A DNA stretch of 14,797 nucleotides from Gemmatimonadota bacterium (GTDB lineage: Bacteria > Gemmatimonadota > Gemmatimonadetes > Palauibacterales > Palauibacteraceae), in the NCBI GenBank assembly GCA_029288095.1, contig JARFPW010000192.1:1-14797 (forward strand), written 5' to 3'. A program made the translations under genes and the position numbers. The notes beneath the pieces are model-generated. The model had not been told where the DNA came from. It made no database searches and saw nothing but the letters and a program-made list of their open reading frames with translations. Positions 8,122-14,797 of the stretch are shown piece by piece. Numbering within the stretch: the stretch's first letter is position 1; every line of letters starts with the position of its first letter.

Positions 8122-9566
8122 CGGAGCGCTACGTCTGCGTCCACGGGCACTTCTACCAGCCGCCACGAGAGAATCCGTGGACGGGTCTCGTCGACGAGGA
8201 AGCATCGGCGGCACCCTGGCACGACTGGAACGAACGGATCACGGACGAATGTTATGCTCCGAACGCCGCGCCCCCGAGCACGTACGAACGCATCAGCTTC
8301 GACGTCGGACCAACGCTCATGGAGTGGCTTGGACGGCACCGGCCCGACGTTCATCGGGGGATCGTGGACGGGGACGCCGCGGCGGCCGGGCGGTCTGGTG
8401 GTCGGGGCGGGGCGATCGCCCAGGCGTACAACCACATGATCCTTCCGTTGGCCAACGAGCGTGATCGGCGCTCTCAGGTGCGATGGGGGGCCGCCGACTT
8501 CGAGCATCGGTTTGGACGCAGGCCCGAGGGCATGTGGCTGCCGGAAACAGCGGTCGACCTGGCGACACTCGAGACGCTCGCCGATGAGGGAATCCGGTTC
8601 ACCGTGCTGGCCCCCCGTCAGGCGGATCAGGTCAGGTTCGCGGACGCCGATGCCTGGTCTCCCGCCGAAGATGGCATGGCGCAGGCGGGCGCCTACCGCC
8701 AGGTACTCCCGTCCGGCCGCGACATCGCGTTGTTCTTCTACGACGGAGATTTGTCCCGGGCCGTGGCATTCGACGGACTGCTGCACGATGGTGATGAGTA
8801 TGCCAGGCGGCTTCGGACCGCTGCCGAGGCGGGCTCGGAACCCAGGCTCGTCAGCGTCGCTACGGACGGGGAGAGCTACGGGCATCACCACGCGCACGGA
8901 GAGATGGCGCTGGCTCGGGCCCTGGACGAGGTTGATCGAGATCCGGCTGTGAACCTCACCACGTTTGCCGCCTACCTCGACCGGCACCCCCCGCGAGCAG
9001 ATGTCAGGATCCTCGAGGACTCGTCGTGGAGCTGCGCTCACGGAGTGAGCCGATGGACGGGTGCCTGCGAATGTGGGTTGCGCGATGGGGGGTCCGTGTC
9101 ATGGCGGCAGCCATTGCGAGATGCCCTCGACGGTCTCAGGGACGCACTCGCCCTCAGGTTCGAGCAGGCAGGCGAATCGCTGCTACGTGATCCATGGGCT
9201 GCGCGCGACGACTACATCCGCTGTCTGCTGGACCCGTCGCCGAACGTGCGTGAGGATTTCCTCGCAGCACACGGCACGTCCCGATCCTCTGGCGAGTCGG
9301 TGTTCGCACTGCTCGAACAGCAGCGCTACGCGATGCTCATGTTTACGAGTTGTGGGTGGTTCTTCGACGACCCGGACGGTCTGGAGCCGCGCCAGGTTCT
9401 GCGCTACGCGGCCCGTGCTCTGGATGTGTCCCGCGGTGGGCCCGCGACTGCCTCAATCATCCATGACTTTCAGCTGACGCTCGGACCGCTGGCATCCTTG
9501 TATTCCCGGATCATCGACGAGGACCGTCCGCCAGGTGAGGCCGGTGTCAGCTGGCAGGCGCCGTGA
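8118..9566 (+). CDS. Glycoside hydrolase family 57 protein with a short DUF3536 region
   Basis: A 482-residue protein. VCVHGHFYQPPRENPW (7-21, HFYQPP core) and the AYNHMILPLAN block (103-113) are typical of GH57 proteins of the DUF3536 group. EGMWLPETAVD (137-147) holds the likely nucleophile E143. ATDGESYGHHHAHGEMAL (248-265) holds the likely acid D250. From about 330 onward (WRQPLRDALDGLRDAL, then LMFTSCGWFFDDPDGLEPRQ at 407-426) it matches DUF3536. Family members I recall are about 700-850 residues. This one stops shortly after the FFDD segment, so the distal part appears absent rather than frameshifted, since the downstream plus strand shows no continuation. Position after malQ and glgB points to alpha-glucan hydrolysis or transfer, but the substrate is not known. 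It starts with TTG overlapping the glgB stop. Its 3' end overlaps the convergent gene by 20 bases. Confidence 0.85.
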   Translation: MTERYVCVHGHFYQPPRENPWTGLVDEEASAAPWHDWNERITDECYAPNAAPPSTYERISFDVGPTLMEWLGRHRPDVHRGIVDGDAAAAGRSGGRGGAIAQAYNHMILPLANERDRRSQVRWGAADFEHRFGRRPEGMWLPETAVDLATLETLADEGIRFTVLAPRQADQVRFADADAWSPAEDGMAQAGAYRQVLPSGRDIALFFYDGDLSRAVAFDGLLHDGDEYARRLRTAAEAGSEPRLVSVATDGESYGHHHAHGEMALARALDEVDRDPAVNLTTFAAYLDRHPPRADVRILEDSSWSCAHGVSRWTGACECGLRDGGSVSWRQPLRDALDGLRDALALRFEQAGESLLRDPWAARDDYIRCLLDPSPNVREDFLAAHGTSRSSGESVFALLEQQRYAMLMFTSCGWFFDDPDGLEPRQVLRYAARALDVSRGGPATASIIHDFQLTLGPLASLYSRIIDEDRPPGEAGVSWQAP

Positions 9567-9996
9567 TGATCCGGTTGGTCGCATCCAGCACGGCCGCCGC
9601 GGCTCCGTGAACGATGGTGGATCGGACTGGAACCGCTCCGATGTAGCGGCGGGCATGATCGTCGTGATCCCTCAATGCGACGAGGATCACGTCTGCGTCG
9701 AAAGCATGAAGTCGCTTAATGCCAACGAGGACGAAGCGCTCCGTGCCTATGGCCTGGTGGATTGCACCGAGCGTTGCTTCGGCGGCCAGCCTCAGCTCAA
9801 TCAGCTCGAGGCCGACTCCTGCAGACAGCCCCTCGAATCGTTGGCGTCCTACGCGCAGCGTTACGCAGACTTCCACGCGCGACCCCGGTGCGCGCATGGC
9901 TTCCGCAACAGTCAGGACCGGCCGCGATACCAGACCATGCACAGGCCCGCGCTCGACAGACGTCTTCGTCTCGGTTTTTTTCGGTTTGCCCGTCAT
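9547..9996 (-). CDS. Conserved-looking hypothetical protein, 149 residues
   Basis: I do not recognise a characterised family. From ATG 9996 the protein has a lysine- and threonine-rich tail (MTGKPKKTETKTS), then a linker, then one alpha/beta domain from about residue 40: strand VEVCVTLRVG, then FEGLSAG, helix ELIELRLAAEATLGAIHQA, strand FVLVGIKRL, strand ADVILVALRD, strand RRYIGAVPV, and helix VHGAAAAVLDATNRII. The pattern is faintly like small proteins common in actinobacteria and the regulatory domain of isopropylmalate synthase, but that is only a resemblance. No signal peptide or membrane segment is seen. The frame stays open to a GTG at 10086 (179 residues), but the added residues are Pro/Arg-rich and look like untranslated sequence. 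It is convergent with the GH57 gene (20-base overlap) and divergent from rsmE, so it is probably transcribed alone. No clear ribosome site was found. Confidence 0.72.
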   Translation of the reverse strand: MTGKPKKTETKTSVERGPVHGLVSRPVLTVAEAMRAPGSRVEVCVTLRVGRQRFEGLSAGVGLELIELRLAAEATLGAIHQAIGTERFVLVGIKRLHAFDADVILVALRDHDDHARRYIGAVPVRSTIVHGAAAAVLDATNRIITAPAS

Positions 9997-10112
9997 GCCG
10001 GTGCGCTCATGGTCACTTGTTCGACGTACCCGGTGTCGCCCGCCGGTTCTAGGCCCGCGGGAGCGTCCCGCTGGCGCTGGCGGCACCCGTTAGACCTTGC
10101 ACAAATTGCGCC
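9997..10112. promoter_or_regulatory. Divergent spacer upstream of rsmE and the hypothetical gene
   Basis: These 116 bases should contain the promoter of the rsmE-HIT-mutS2-dnaG operon and that of the minus-strand gene. No convincing promoter hexamers were found. TAGACC at 10091-10096 is a possible -10 for rsmE but has no -35 partner. There is no Shine-Dalgarno before the rsmE ATG, so a leaderless or short-leader transcript is possible. A perfect 6-bp inverted repeat lies at 10057-10071. Confidence 0.5.
10057..10071. repeat. Short perfect inverted repeat in the rsmE upstream region
   Basis: gcggga-gcg-tcccgc has 6-base arms around a 3-base loop, 41 bases before the rsmE ATG. No T-run follows. 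It could be an operator or a hairpin, but in GC-rich sequence a repeat of this size can occur by chance. Confidence 0.35.
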
Positions 10113-10895
10113 ATGAGCGCGGATGAGCGGCACCAGGGTCGTTATCTGTTCGATCGGGAGATCCACGGGCGTGCTATCGGTGAGGTGGTACCCCTCGATT
10201 CTGCGGAGTTGGCGCACGTCCGGGCCCTCCGACTCAGGGAGGGCGATGCGGTCCGAATCACAGACGGCGCAGGCGGACTCTGGGGGGCCCAGCTCGCACG
10301 AGTGGGCGCCGGATTGGGTGTTCGCCTCGATGCTCGGCAAACTGCCCCGGATCCACTCTTCGTGGACCTGTGGGCGCCCGTGGGCAACAAGCAGGCCATG
10401 CTCTGGCTGGTGGAGAAGGCGACGGAGCTTCGGGCCCGGCGGATCACGCCGGTCGAGTTTGAGCGCTCTGTATCCGTCGTTGATGCGGGGCGATCCAAGG
10501 GATTCTGGCAGAAGGCGGAACGGCGAGCGATCGCAGCCCTCAAACAGAGTGGGGGTGCCTGGCTCCCTGAAATCGGATCGCCACGGACGCTGGATGACTG
10601 CCTCGGCGCCGGGGCCTCCGAAGGGCTGCTGTTCGTCCTCGATCGTTCGGCGGAGCCGTTGGCGGACCATCTCTCGCACTGGGACGGCAGTGAGCCCGTG
10701 ACTCTCGTGATCGGCCCTGAAGGTGGACTTACCGACGCCGAGTGCCGGAAGTTCGACGACGCCGCGTTTGTGCGCGCCGGACTGGCCGACTCGGTGCTCA
10801 GGTTCGAAACGGCAGCCGTGGCGGCGCTGGCTGCGGTGGAGCAGCGCCGGTTGCAGGTTGCCAGAGCCGCCAACGGTTCGAAGGAGGAAGTATGA
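10113..10895 (+). CDS. rsmE: 16S rRNA (uracil1498-N3)-methyltransferase
   Basis: A 260-residue SPOUT-class methyltransferase that uses S-adenosylmethionine to methylate N3 of U1498 in 16S rRNA of the 30S subunit. The N-terminal PUA-like part (about 1-75) includes HVRALRLREGDAVRITDG. The knotted domain shows LVEKATEL (99-106), GPEGGLTDAE (201-210) and LRFETAAVAAL (229-239), the last two forming the SAM-binding knot. Length is normal. The usual ELG after KAT is ELR here, a minor deviation. The ATG has no visible Shine-Dalgarno. Its stop overlaps the next start as ATGA. It is the first gene of a likely rsmE-HIT-mutS2-dnaG operon. Confidence 0.93.
   Translation: MSADERHQGRYLFDREIHGRAIGEVVPLDSAELAHVRALRLREGDAVRITDGAGGLWGAQLARVGAGLGVRLDARQTAPDPLFVDLWAPVGNKQAMLWLVEKATELRARRITPVEFERSVSVVDAGRSKGFWQKAERRAIAALKQSGGAWLPEIGSPRTLDDCLGAGASEGLLFVLDRSAEPLADHLSHWDGSEPVTLVIGPEGGLTDAECRKFDDAAFVRAGLADSVLRFETAAVAALAAVEQRRLQVARAANGSKEEV
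10882..10887 (+). promoter_or_regulatory. Consensus Shine-Dalgarno site for the HIT gene
   Basis: AGGAGG within the last rsmE codons, 4 bases before ATG 10892. It selects this internal ATG rather than the longer open frame that extends upstream through rsmE. Confidence 0.9.
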
Positions 10896-11245
10896 GTGAT
10901 CGCACAGACTGCCTGTTTTGCCGAATCGCCTCGGGGGAGATTCCCGCTGACCGGGTTGCTGAAGGGGAGCGCTGGCTCGCATTTCACGACGTGTCACCTC
11001 AGGCACCCGTGCACGTGCTCGTCATTCCCAAGGCCCACATCGAGAGCGTGGCTGATCTGGATGGCGAATCAATGGCTGTGGCCGGCGAGCTGCTGATCGC
11101 GGCAGCGGAAGTGGCGCGGTCGCTGGGAGTGTCGGAGGACGGATACCGCCTCGTGACCAACAGGGGAACGCGGGCTGGTCAGTCAGTATTCCATCTGCAC
11201 ATCCACCTCCTGGCAGGCAGAGACATGGCGTGGCCACCGGGCTGA
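10892..11245 (+). CDS. HIT-family nucleotide-binding hydrolase (HinT-like)
   Basis: A 117-residue histidine-triad protein of the Hint branch, which hydrolyses nucleoside phosphoramidates and acyl-adenylates. The triad is H101, H103 and H105 in HLHIHLL. The protein begins with the branch-typical CLFCRIASGEIPA (7-19), whose paired cysteines may bind zinc, and includes HVLVIPKAHI (41-50). It ends with GRDMAWPPG, close to the usual Hint C-terminus. The upstream in-frame extension is antisense-like translation of rsmE and is discarded because of the AGGAGG before ATG 10892. It overlaps the rsmE stop by 4 bases (ATGA) and the mutS2 start by 16 bases. Confidence 0.95.
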   Translation: MSDRTDCLFCRIASGEIPADRVAEGERWLAFHDVSPQAPVHVLVIPKAHIESVADLDGESMAVAGELLIAAAEVARSLGVSEDGYRLVTNRGTRAGQSVFHLHIHLLAGRDMAWPPG

Positions 11246-13644
11246 CCGGCGAGAGCTCGGCCGCGCTGTCACACGGTCTCAGAGTTCTGGAGTTTCCTGC
11301 CGTCCTGCGGGCGGTGGCGTCGCATGCCCTGACGGACGTTGGGGCGGCGCACCTCACCGATCTGTGTCCGACGGGCGACCCGGCCGCAGCCCGGGAGCGA
11401 CTCGCCCTGACCAACGAGATGGTCTCCCTGGTCCTCAGGTATGACTGGACACCGCCGCAGATTCCCGATGCCACGCCGATCCTGCGCCGCCTGACCGTTG
11501 CCGGCTCGGTGCTCGACGAGGAAGGCCTGCTTGCGGTGGCCGCGCTCCTGAACGCGTCGAAACGCGTACGGGGTGATCTGCGGCGTGATCCGGATGGTTT
11601 GCCGCGACTGACGGACCTGGCGGCCGGTCTGGTAGTCGACGCTCCTCTCGAGAAACGGTTGACGGACTCCTTCGCCGCGTCCGGCGGCCTCGCCGACGGG
11701 GCGAGCAAGGAGCTGCGCCGGTTGCGGGGCGACCTGCGCGGCAGCCGGAGTCGGCTCGTGAAGCGTCTCGAGAGGTTCATCGGAACCCTGGCCGATCGCT
11801 TCCAGGTTCCGGATGCGTCCGTGACCCTGCGCTCCGGCCGGTACTGCGTTCCCATTCGACGAGAGGCGGCGTCGAAGGTGGGCGGAATCGTTCACGATGA
11901 GTCTGCTACTCATCAAACGCTGTTCGTCGAGCCTCCGTTCGCGATCGAGGACATGAACCGTATCGCCGGACTCGAACGCGACGAGGCTCGTGAGGTTCAG
12001 CGGATCCTTGCGGAGCTGACCGAGTGCGTCCGACCGCTCGAGCCCGACCTTGGTGTTGCCTTTCAGACTCTGGCCGAGGCGGACTCTCTCCAGGCTCGCG
12101 CGCGGTTCGCCCTGGCCCACGGCGGGGAACTGCCCGAGCTGCTCGCGCCCGGAGACGCTGCGGGCCTCGAACTGATCGACGGAGTCCATCCGCTGTTGCT
12201 CGTCGGCGGGGGGCCAGCCGTCCCGTTCTCCCTGCGACTCGCTCCCGATGAACGAGTTCTGCTCATCAGCGGACCGAACGCCGGAGGAAAGACCGTGACG
12301 CTGAAGGCGATCGGACTGCTGTCCGCGCTCGCCCAGTCCGGGATAATCCCGCCCGTTGGAGCCGGCACCCGCCTGCCGGTGTTCGATGGATTCTTCGCCG
12401 TGATCGGAGACGAGCAGTCGATCTCGGCATCGCTGTCGACCTTCAGCGCGCAGGTGGCGGCGCTTGGCGAGATCCTCGAGGGAGCCGGTCGTGACAGCCT
12501 GGTGCTGCTTGACGAGATCGGCGGCAACACGGATCCAGCAGAGGGAGCCGCGCTTGCGGCGGCCATCTTGCTGCGCCTCTCCGACATGGCGGGCCTCACG
12601 GTTGCGACGACACACCTGGGGGCCCTGAAGCAGTTAGCCGCGGAAACGCCGGCGGTGGTCAACGCTTCCCTGCAATTCGACTCTGCGGCCCTGCGGCCAT
12701 CCTTCGTCCTGATCCGTGATCGGCCCGGCCGCAGCTATGCGCTGGAGATCGCCGCTCGTTTGGGCCTGCCGCCGGAACTCGTAGAGGCCGCGCGTGGACG
12801 GTTGGGCAAAGCGGACCGCCGAATGGAAGAGGTGCTCAAGCAACTCGAAGAGAAGGAAGCGGAGCTGACCGAGCTCACTTCGGGCGCGCGTGTCGAGACA
12901 CGGAGCCTGTCACGCCGGGTCGCTGACCTGGAGGAAAGGGCCCGGGAGCTGACCGCACGGGAGCGCGAGCTCGAACGTGAGGCGCGTACCAGGGCCGAGC
13001 GCTACCTGTTGGAGGCGCGTCAGGAAGTTGAGCGCGTGATCGCCGAGCTGCGGCAAGAAGTGGAGGCGGGGACCTCCGACGCCGCACGGCAGGCGAGACG
13101 AAACGTTGAAGAGCTTGTCCGGGCCAGTCGCCTCATGGAACGGGCTGTTCCGGACCAGGCCCGGCAGTCCGAGGTCCTGCTCCCTGATCCAAGGCCCGGA
13201 GATCTCGTGGGCTCTCGATCGCTCGGCGTGACCGGCCGGGTAGCGGAAGTCCGACCGGATCACGTGATCGTGGAGGCGGGAGGAGTGCGACTGACGCTCC
13301 CGCGGGATGATCTGGAGCCTCCCAGGTCCGCCAGTCCACCGTCGCCGCACCGTGTCGCTGACCACGGCAGCAGACTGCCGGAACTGGAGGCGCACCCGGA
13401 AGTGGATCTGCGAGGTCTCCGCGTGGACGAGGTCGGCGGGCCGCTGCTCGCGGCGGTGGATGCTGCCGTCGTGGCTGATCTCGACCGTCTTCTCGTGATC
13501 CATGGGAAAGGTACGGGTGCGCTCAGGAAGGAAGTGGAAAGGCTGCTGGCCGAGGATCCGCGCGTCGTCTCTGTCCGCGCGGGCAGCTTTGACGAAGGCG
13601 GATCCGGCGTTACCGTGCTCGGACTGAAAGGCGGTGTGACCTGA
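11230..13644 (+). CDS. mutS2: Endonuclease MutS2
   Basis: An 804-residue MutS2 protein, known in different bacteria as a suppressor of recombination and as a factor acting on collided ribosomes. A MutS-type core and clamp (about 15-340) precede the ATPase: Walker A GPNAGGKT at 348-355, Walker B LVLLDEIGGNTDPAEG at 424-439, and TTHLGALK at 460-467. A charged coiled coil (about 525-640) rich in Glu and Arg follows, then a KOW-like segment (653-695). The C-terminal Smr nuclease domain has VDLRGLRVDEV (725-735) and HGKGTGALRKEVERLL (758-773). The GTG start at 11230 overlaps the HIT gene by 16 bases. It is chosen because it lies about 15 residues before the conserved LRVLEF start, and no in-frame ATG fits. 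Asn433 replaces the second glycine of the usual GxGTDP loop. Confidence 0.96.
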   Translation: MATGLTGESSAALSHGLRVLEFPAVLRAVASHALTDVGAAHLTDLCPTGDPAAARERLALTNEMVSLVLRYDWTPPQIPDATPILRRLTVAGSVLDEEGLLAVAALLNASKRVRGDLRRDPDGLPRLTDLAAGLVVDAPLEKRLTDSFAASGGLADGASKELRRLRGDLRGSRSRLVKRLERFIGTLADRFQVPDASVTLRSGRYCVPIRREAASKVGGIVHDESATHQTLFVEPPFAIEDMNRIAGLERDEAREVQRILAELTECVRPLEPDLGVAFQTLAEADSLQARARFALAHGGELPELLAPGDAAGLELIDGVHPLLLVGGGPAVPFSLRLAPDERVLLISGPNAGGKTVTLKAIGLLSALAQSGIIPPVGAGTRLPVFDGFFAVIGDEQSISASLSTFSAQVAALGEILEGAGRDSLVLLDEIGGNTDPAEGAALAAAILLRLSDMAGLTVATTHLGALKQLAAETPAVVNASLQFDSAALRPSFVLIRDRPGRSYALEIAARLGLPPELVEAARGRLGKADRRMEEVLKQLEEKEAELTELTSGARVETRSLSRRVADLEERARELTARERELEREARTRAERYLLEARQEVERVIAELRQEVEAGTSDAARQARRNVEELVRASRLMERAVPDQARQSEVLLPDPRPGDLVGSRSLGVTGRVAEVRPDHVIVEAGGVRLTLPRDDLEPPRSASPPSPHRVADHGSRLPELEAHPEVDLRGLRVDEVGGPLLAAVDAAVVADLDRLLVIHGKGTGALRKEVERLLAEDPRVVSVRAGSFDEGGSGVTVLGLKGGVT

Positions 13645-13657
13645 ACGTCGGCGGGGA

Positions 13658-14797
13658 ATGGTAAGCGATACTCTGGTAGAGGAAATCCGGGAACGGGCGG
13701 ATATCCTGGAAATCTGCGGCGAGGTCGTGCGTCTAAAACGTACAGGTCGAACGTGGCGCGGGCCCTGTCCCCTGCATGGGGGAGAGGGCCCTAATTTCTC
13801 GGTCGATCCAGTCCGCGGGATCTTCAAGTGCTTCGTGTGCGGAGAGGGCGGAGACGTGTTCGCCTTCGTCATGAAGCATGCGGGTCTCGACTTTCCGGAA
13901 GCGATCCGACACGTAGCCTCGAAGGTCGGCATCGAGGTTCCCGAGGCTGATACGGGAAGAGAGGACCCCTGGAGCCATATCCGGGAGGCACTGGCGTTCG
14001 CCGCCGAGTGGTTTTCCGATCAGTTGATGGATGAGAAGGTCGGTGCCGCCGGGCGCGAGTATCTATCCCGTCGGGGCGTGCCCGCCGAGTTCTGGCCGAC
14101 GTTCGGAATCGGCCTGGCTCCGGACGGCTGGAGAGGGCTCATGGATGCCGCCCACGCGCGGGGCATCCCGGATGAAGTCCTGCTCGAAGCGGGGCTGGCT
14201 GCGACCAGCGAACGCGCCACCGACCCTTATGACCGGTTTCGCGCTCGTCTCATGTTCACGATTCAGGACCTGCGCGACAGAGCCGTCGGGTTCGGAGGCA
14301 GGTCTCTGGAGTCGGACCAGGGGAGTCCCAAGTACATCAATTCCCCGGAATCGCCGATCTTCCACAAGCGGAGTACGCTGTTCGGTCTGAACCGGTCGCG
14401 GCATGCGATGCGGCGCGAGAGTTTCGGCCTGATCGGCGAGGGTTTCATGGATGTCGTAGCCTTGCACGTGCATGGTTTCGACACGGCCGTCGCGCCGCTC
14501 GGAACAGCCCTTACGACCGAGCAGGCGACCCTGATCGCACGATATGCTTCCAAGGTGTACCTCCTGTATGACAGTGACTCGGCTGGCCTCCGAGCCACGT
14601 TCCGTGCCGGTGATGCCTTGCTCGCGATAGGTGTTCACCCTCTCGTGGTGAGCCTTCCGCAGGGCGAGGACCCCGACTCCGTGTTGCGGACAGGGGGGCG
14701 AGAAGCGCTCCAGAAACTGATTGGCGATGCGGTCGACGTCCTTGACCGGAAGCTCCAGATTCTCGAGCGCCAGGGCTACCTGGAGTCGACCGAGGGT
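13658..14797 (+). CDS. dnaG: DNA primase, 3' end missing
   Basis: The first 380 residues of DnaG, which makes RNA primers for replication at the fork. The CHC2 zinc ribbon has ligands C37, H40, C58 and C61 (CPLH, then CFVC). The primase core includes YLSRRGV (135-141) and FRARLMFTIQDLRDRAVGFG (193-212). The Toprim part has E261 in GEGFMDVVALH, D305 and D307 in YDSDSAG, and GEDPDS (336-341), which together bind metal. Full-length DnaG is about 600 residues, so the end of the core and the helicase-binding domain lie beyond the window. The ATG is 13 bases after the mutS2 stop and has only a weak G-rich ribosome site (ggcgggg). The frame is open to the window end without a stop. Confidence 0.97.
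   Translation, partial: MVSDTLVEEIRERADILEICGEVVRLKRTGRTWRGPCPLHGGEGPNFSVDPVRGIFKCFVCGEGGDVFAFVMKHAGLDFPEAIRHVASKVGIEVPEADTGREDPWSHIREALAFAAEWFSDQLMDEKVGAAGREYLSRRGVPAEFWPTFGIGLAPDGWRGLMDAAHARGIPDEVLLEAGLAATSERATDPYDRFRARLMFTIQDLRDRAVGFGGRSLESDQGSPKYINSPESPIFHKRSTLFGLNRSRHAMRRESFGLIGEGFMDVVALHVHGFDTAVAPLGTALTTEQATLIARYASKVYLLYDSDSAGLRATFRAGDALLAIGVHPLVVSLPQGEDPDSVLRTGGREALQKLIGDAVDVLDRKLQILERQGYLESTEG

Noticed and set aside
8043..9041. 332-codon minus-strand frame opposite the GH57 gene
   Set aside because: Same cause: an antisense shadow of a gene with clear family motifs.
9975..9981. Seven-A run near the start of the hypothetical gene as a programmed frameshift site
   Set aside because: The run is preceded by G and is in the wrong phase for a canonical slippery heptamer, and no alternative frame product is evident.
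9997..10086. N-terminal extension of the hypothetical protein to GTG 10086
   Set aside because: The extra residues are Pro/Arg/Gly-rich, contain no domain, and would run through the presumed promoter spacer. ATG 9996 gives a more ordinary start, though this is not certain.

Overview
This is an end-of-contig, GC-rich, densely coding bacterial chromosome fragment made almost entirely of housekeeping carbon-metabolism and DNA-maintenance genes. Bases 1-80 are not genomic. They are a 35-base poly-C run followed by the tail of an Illumina P5 oligo, a 10-base block that fits an i5 index, and a complete Nextera read-1 adapter with its transposon mosaic end. Real genome sequence begins at about position 81. 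No mobile element, CRISPR array, tRNA or rRNA was seen, and no stretch over 300 bases lacks a gene. A bifunctional transaldolase/phosphoglucose isomerase, a mycobacterial-type transaldolase domain, a DUF3536-type GH57 enzyme and the order rsmE-HIT-mutS2-dnaG suggest a Gemmatimonadota-like or Acidobacteriota-like lineage. That is inference from recollection and has low confidence.

Layout. (1) Minus strand, 4056 down to 81: transketolase, rpiB and the start of a transaldolase-phosphoglucose isomerase fusion, separated by 8-base gaps. This is a non-oxidative pentose phosphate operon. The last gene is cut by the contig end, and its apparent C-terminus is adapter-encoded. (2) A 133-base divergent spacer (4057-4189) with a perfect 8-bp inverted repeat around a 3-base loop. 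(3) Plus strand, 4190-9566: malQ (GH77), glgB (GH13) and a GH57/DUF3536 protein, an alpha-glucan operon in which both downstream genes start with TTG overlapping the previous stop as TTGA. (4) Minus strand, 9547-9996: an unrecognised 149-residue protein whose 3' end overlaps the GH57 gene by 20 bases. (5) A 116-base divergent spacer with another short perfect inverted repeat. (6) Plus strand, 10113-14797: rsmE, a HIT-family hydrolase, mutS2 and the N-terminal 380 residues of dnaG, tightly packed (4-base overlap, 16-base overlap, 13-base gap).

How they fit together: the alpha-glucan operon rearranges and branches glycogen-like polymers. The divergent operon interconverts sugar phosphates, and its PGI domain links glucose 6-phosphate released from glucan to fructose 6-phosphate, a transketolase/transaldolase substrate. 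Shared control from the 133-base spacer is plausible but unproven. I found no convincing sign of a novel defence or mobile system. The more unusual points are the adapter-derived false ORF ends, the TTGA coupling, the short GH57/DUF3536 protein and the unrecognised 149-residue protein.
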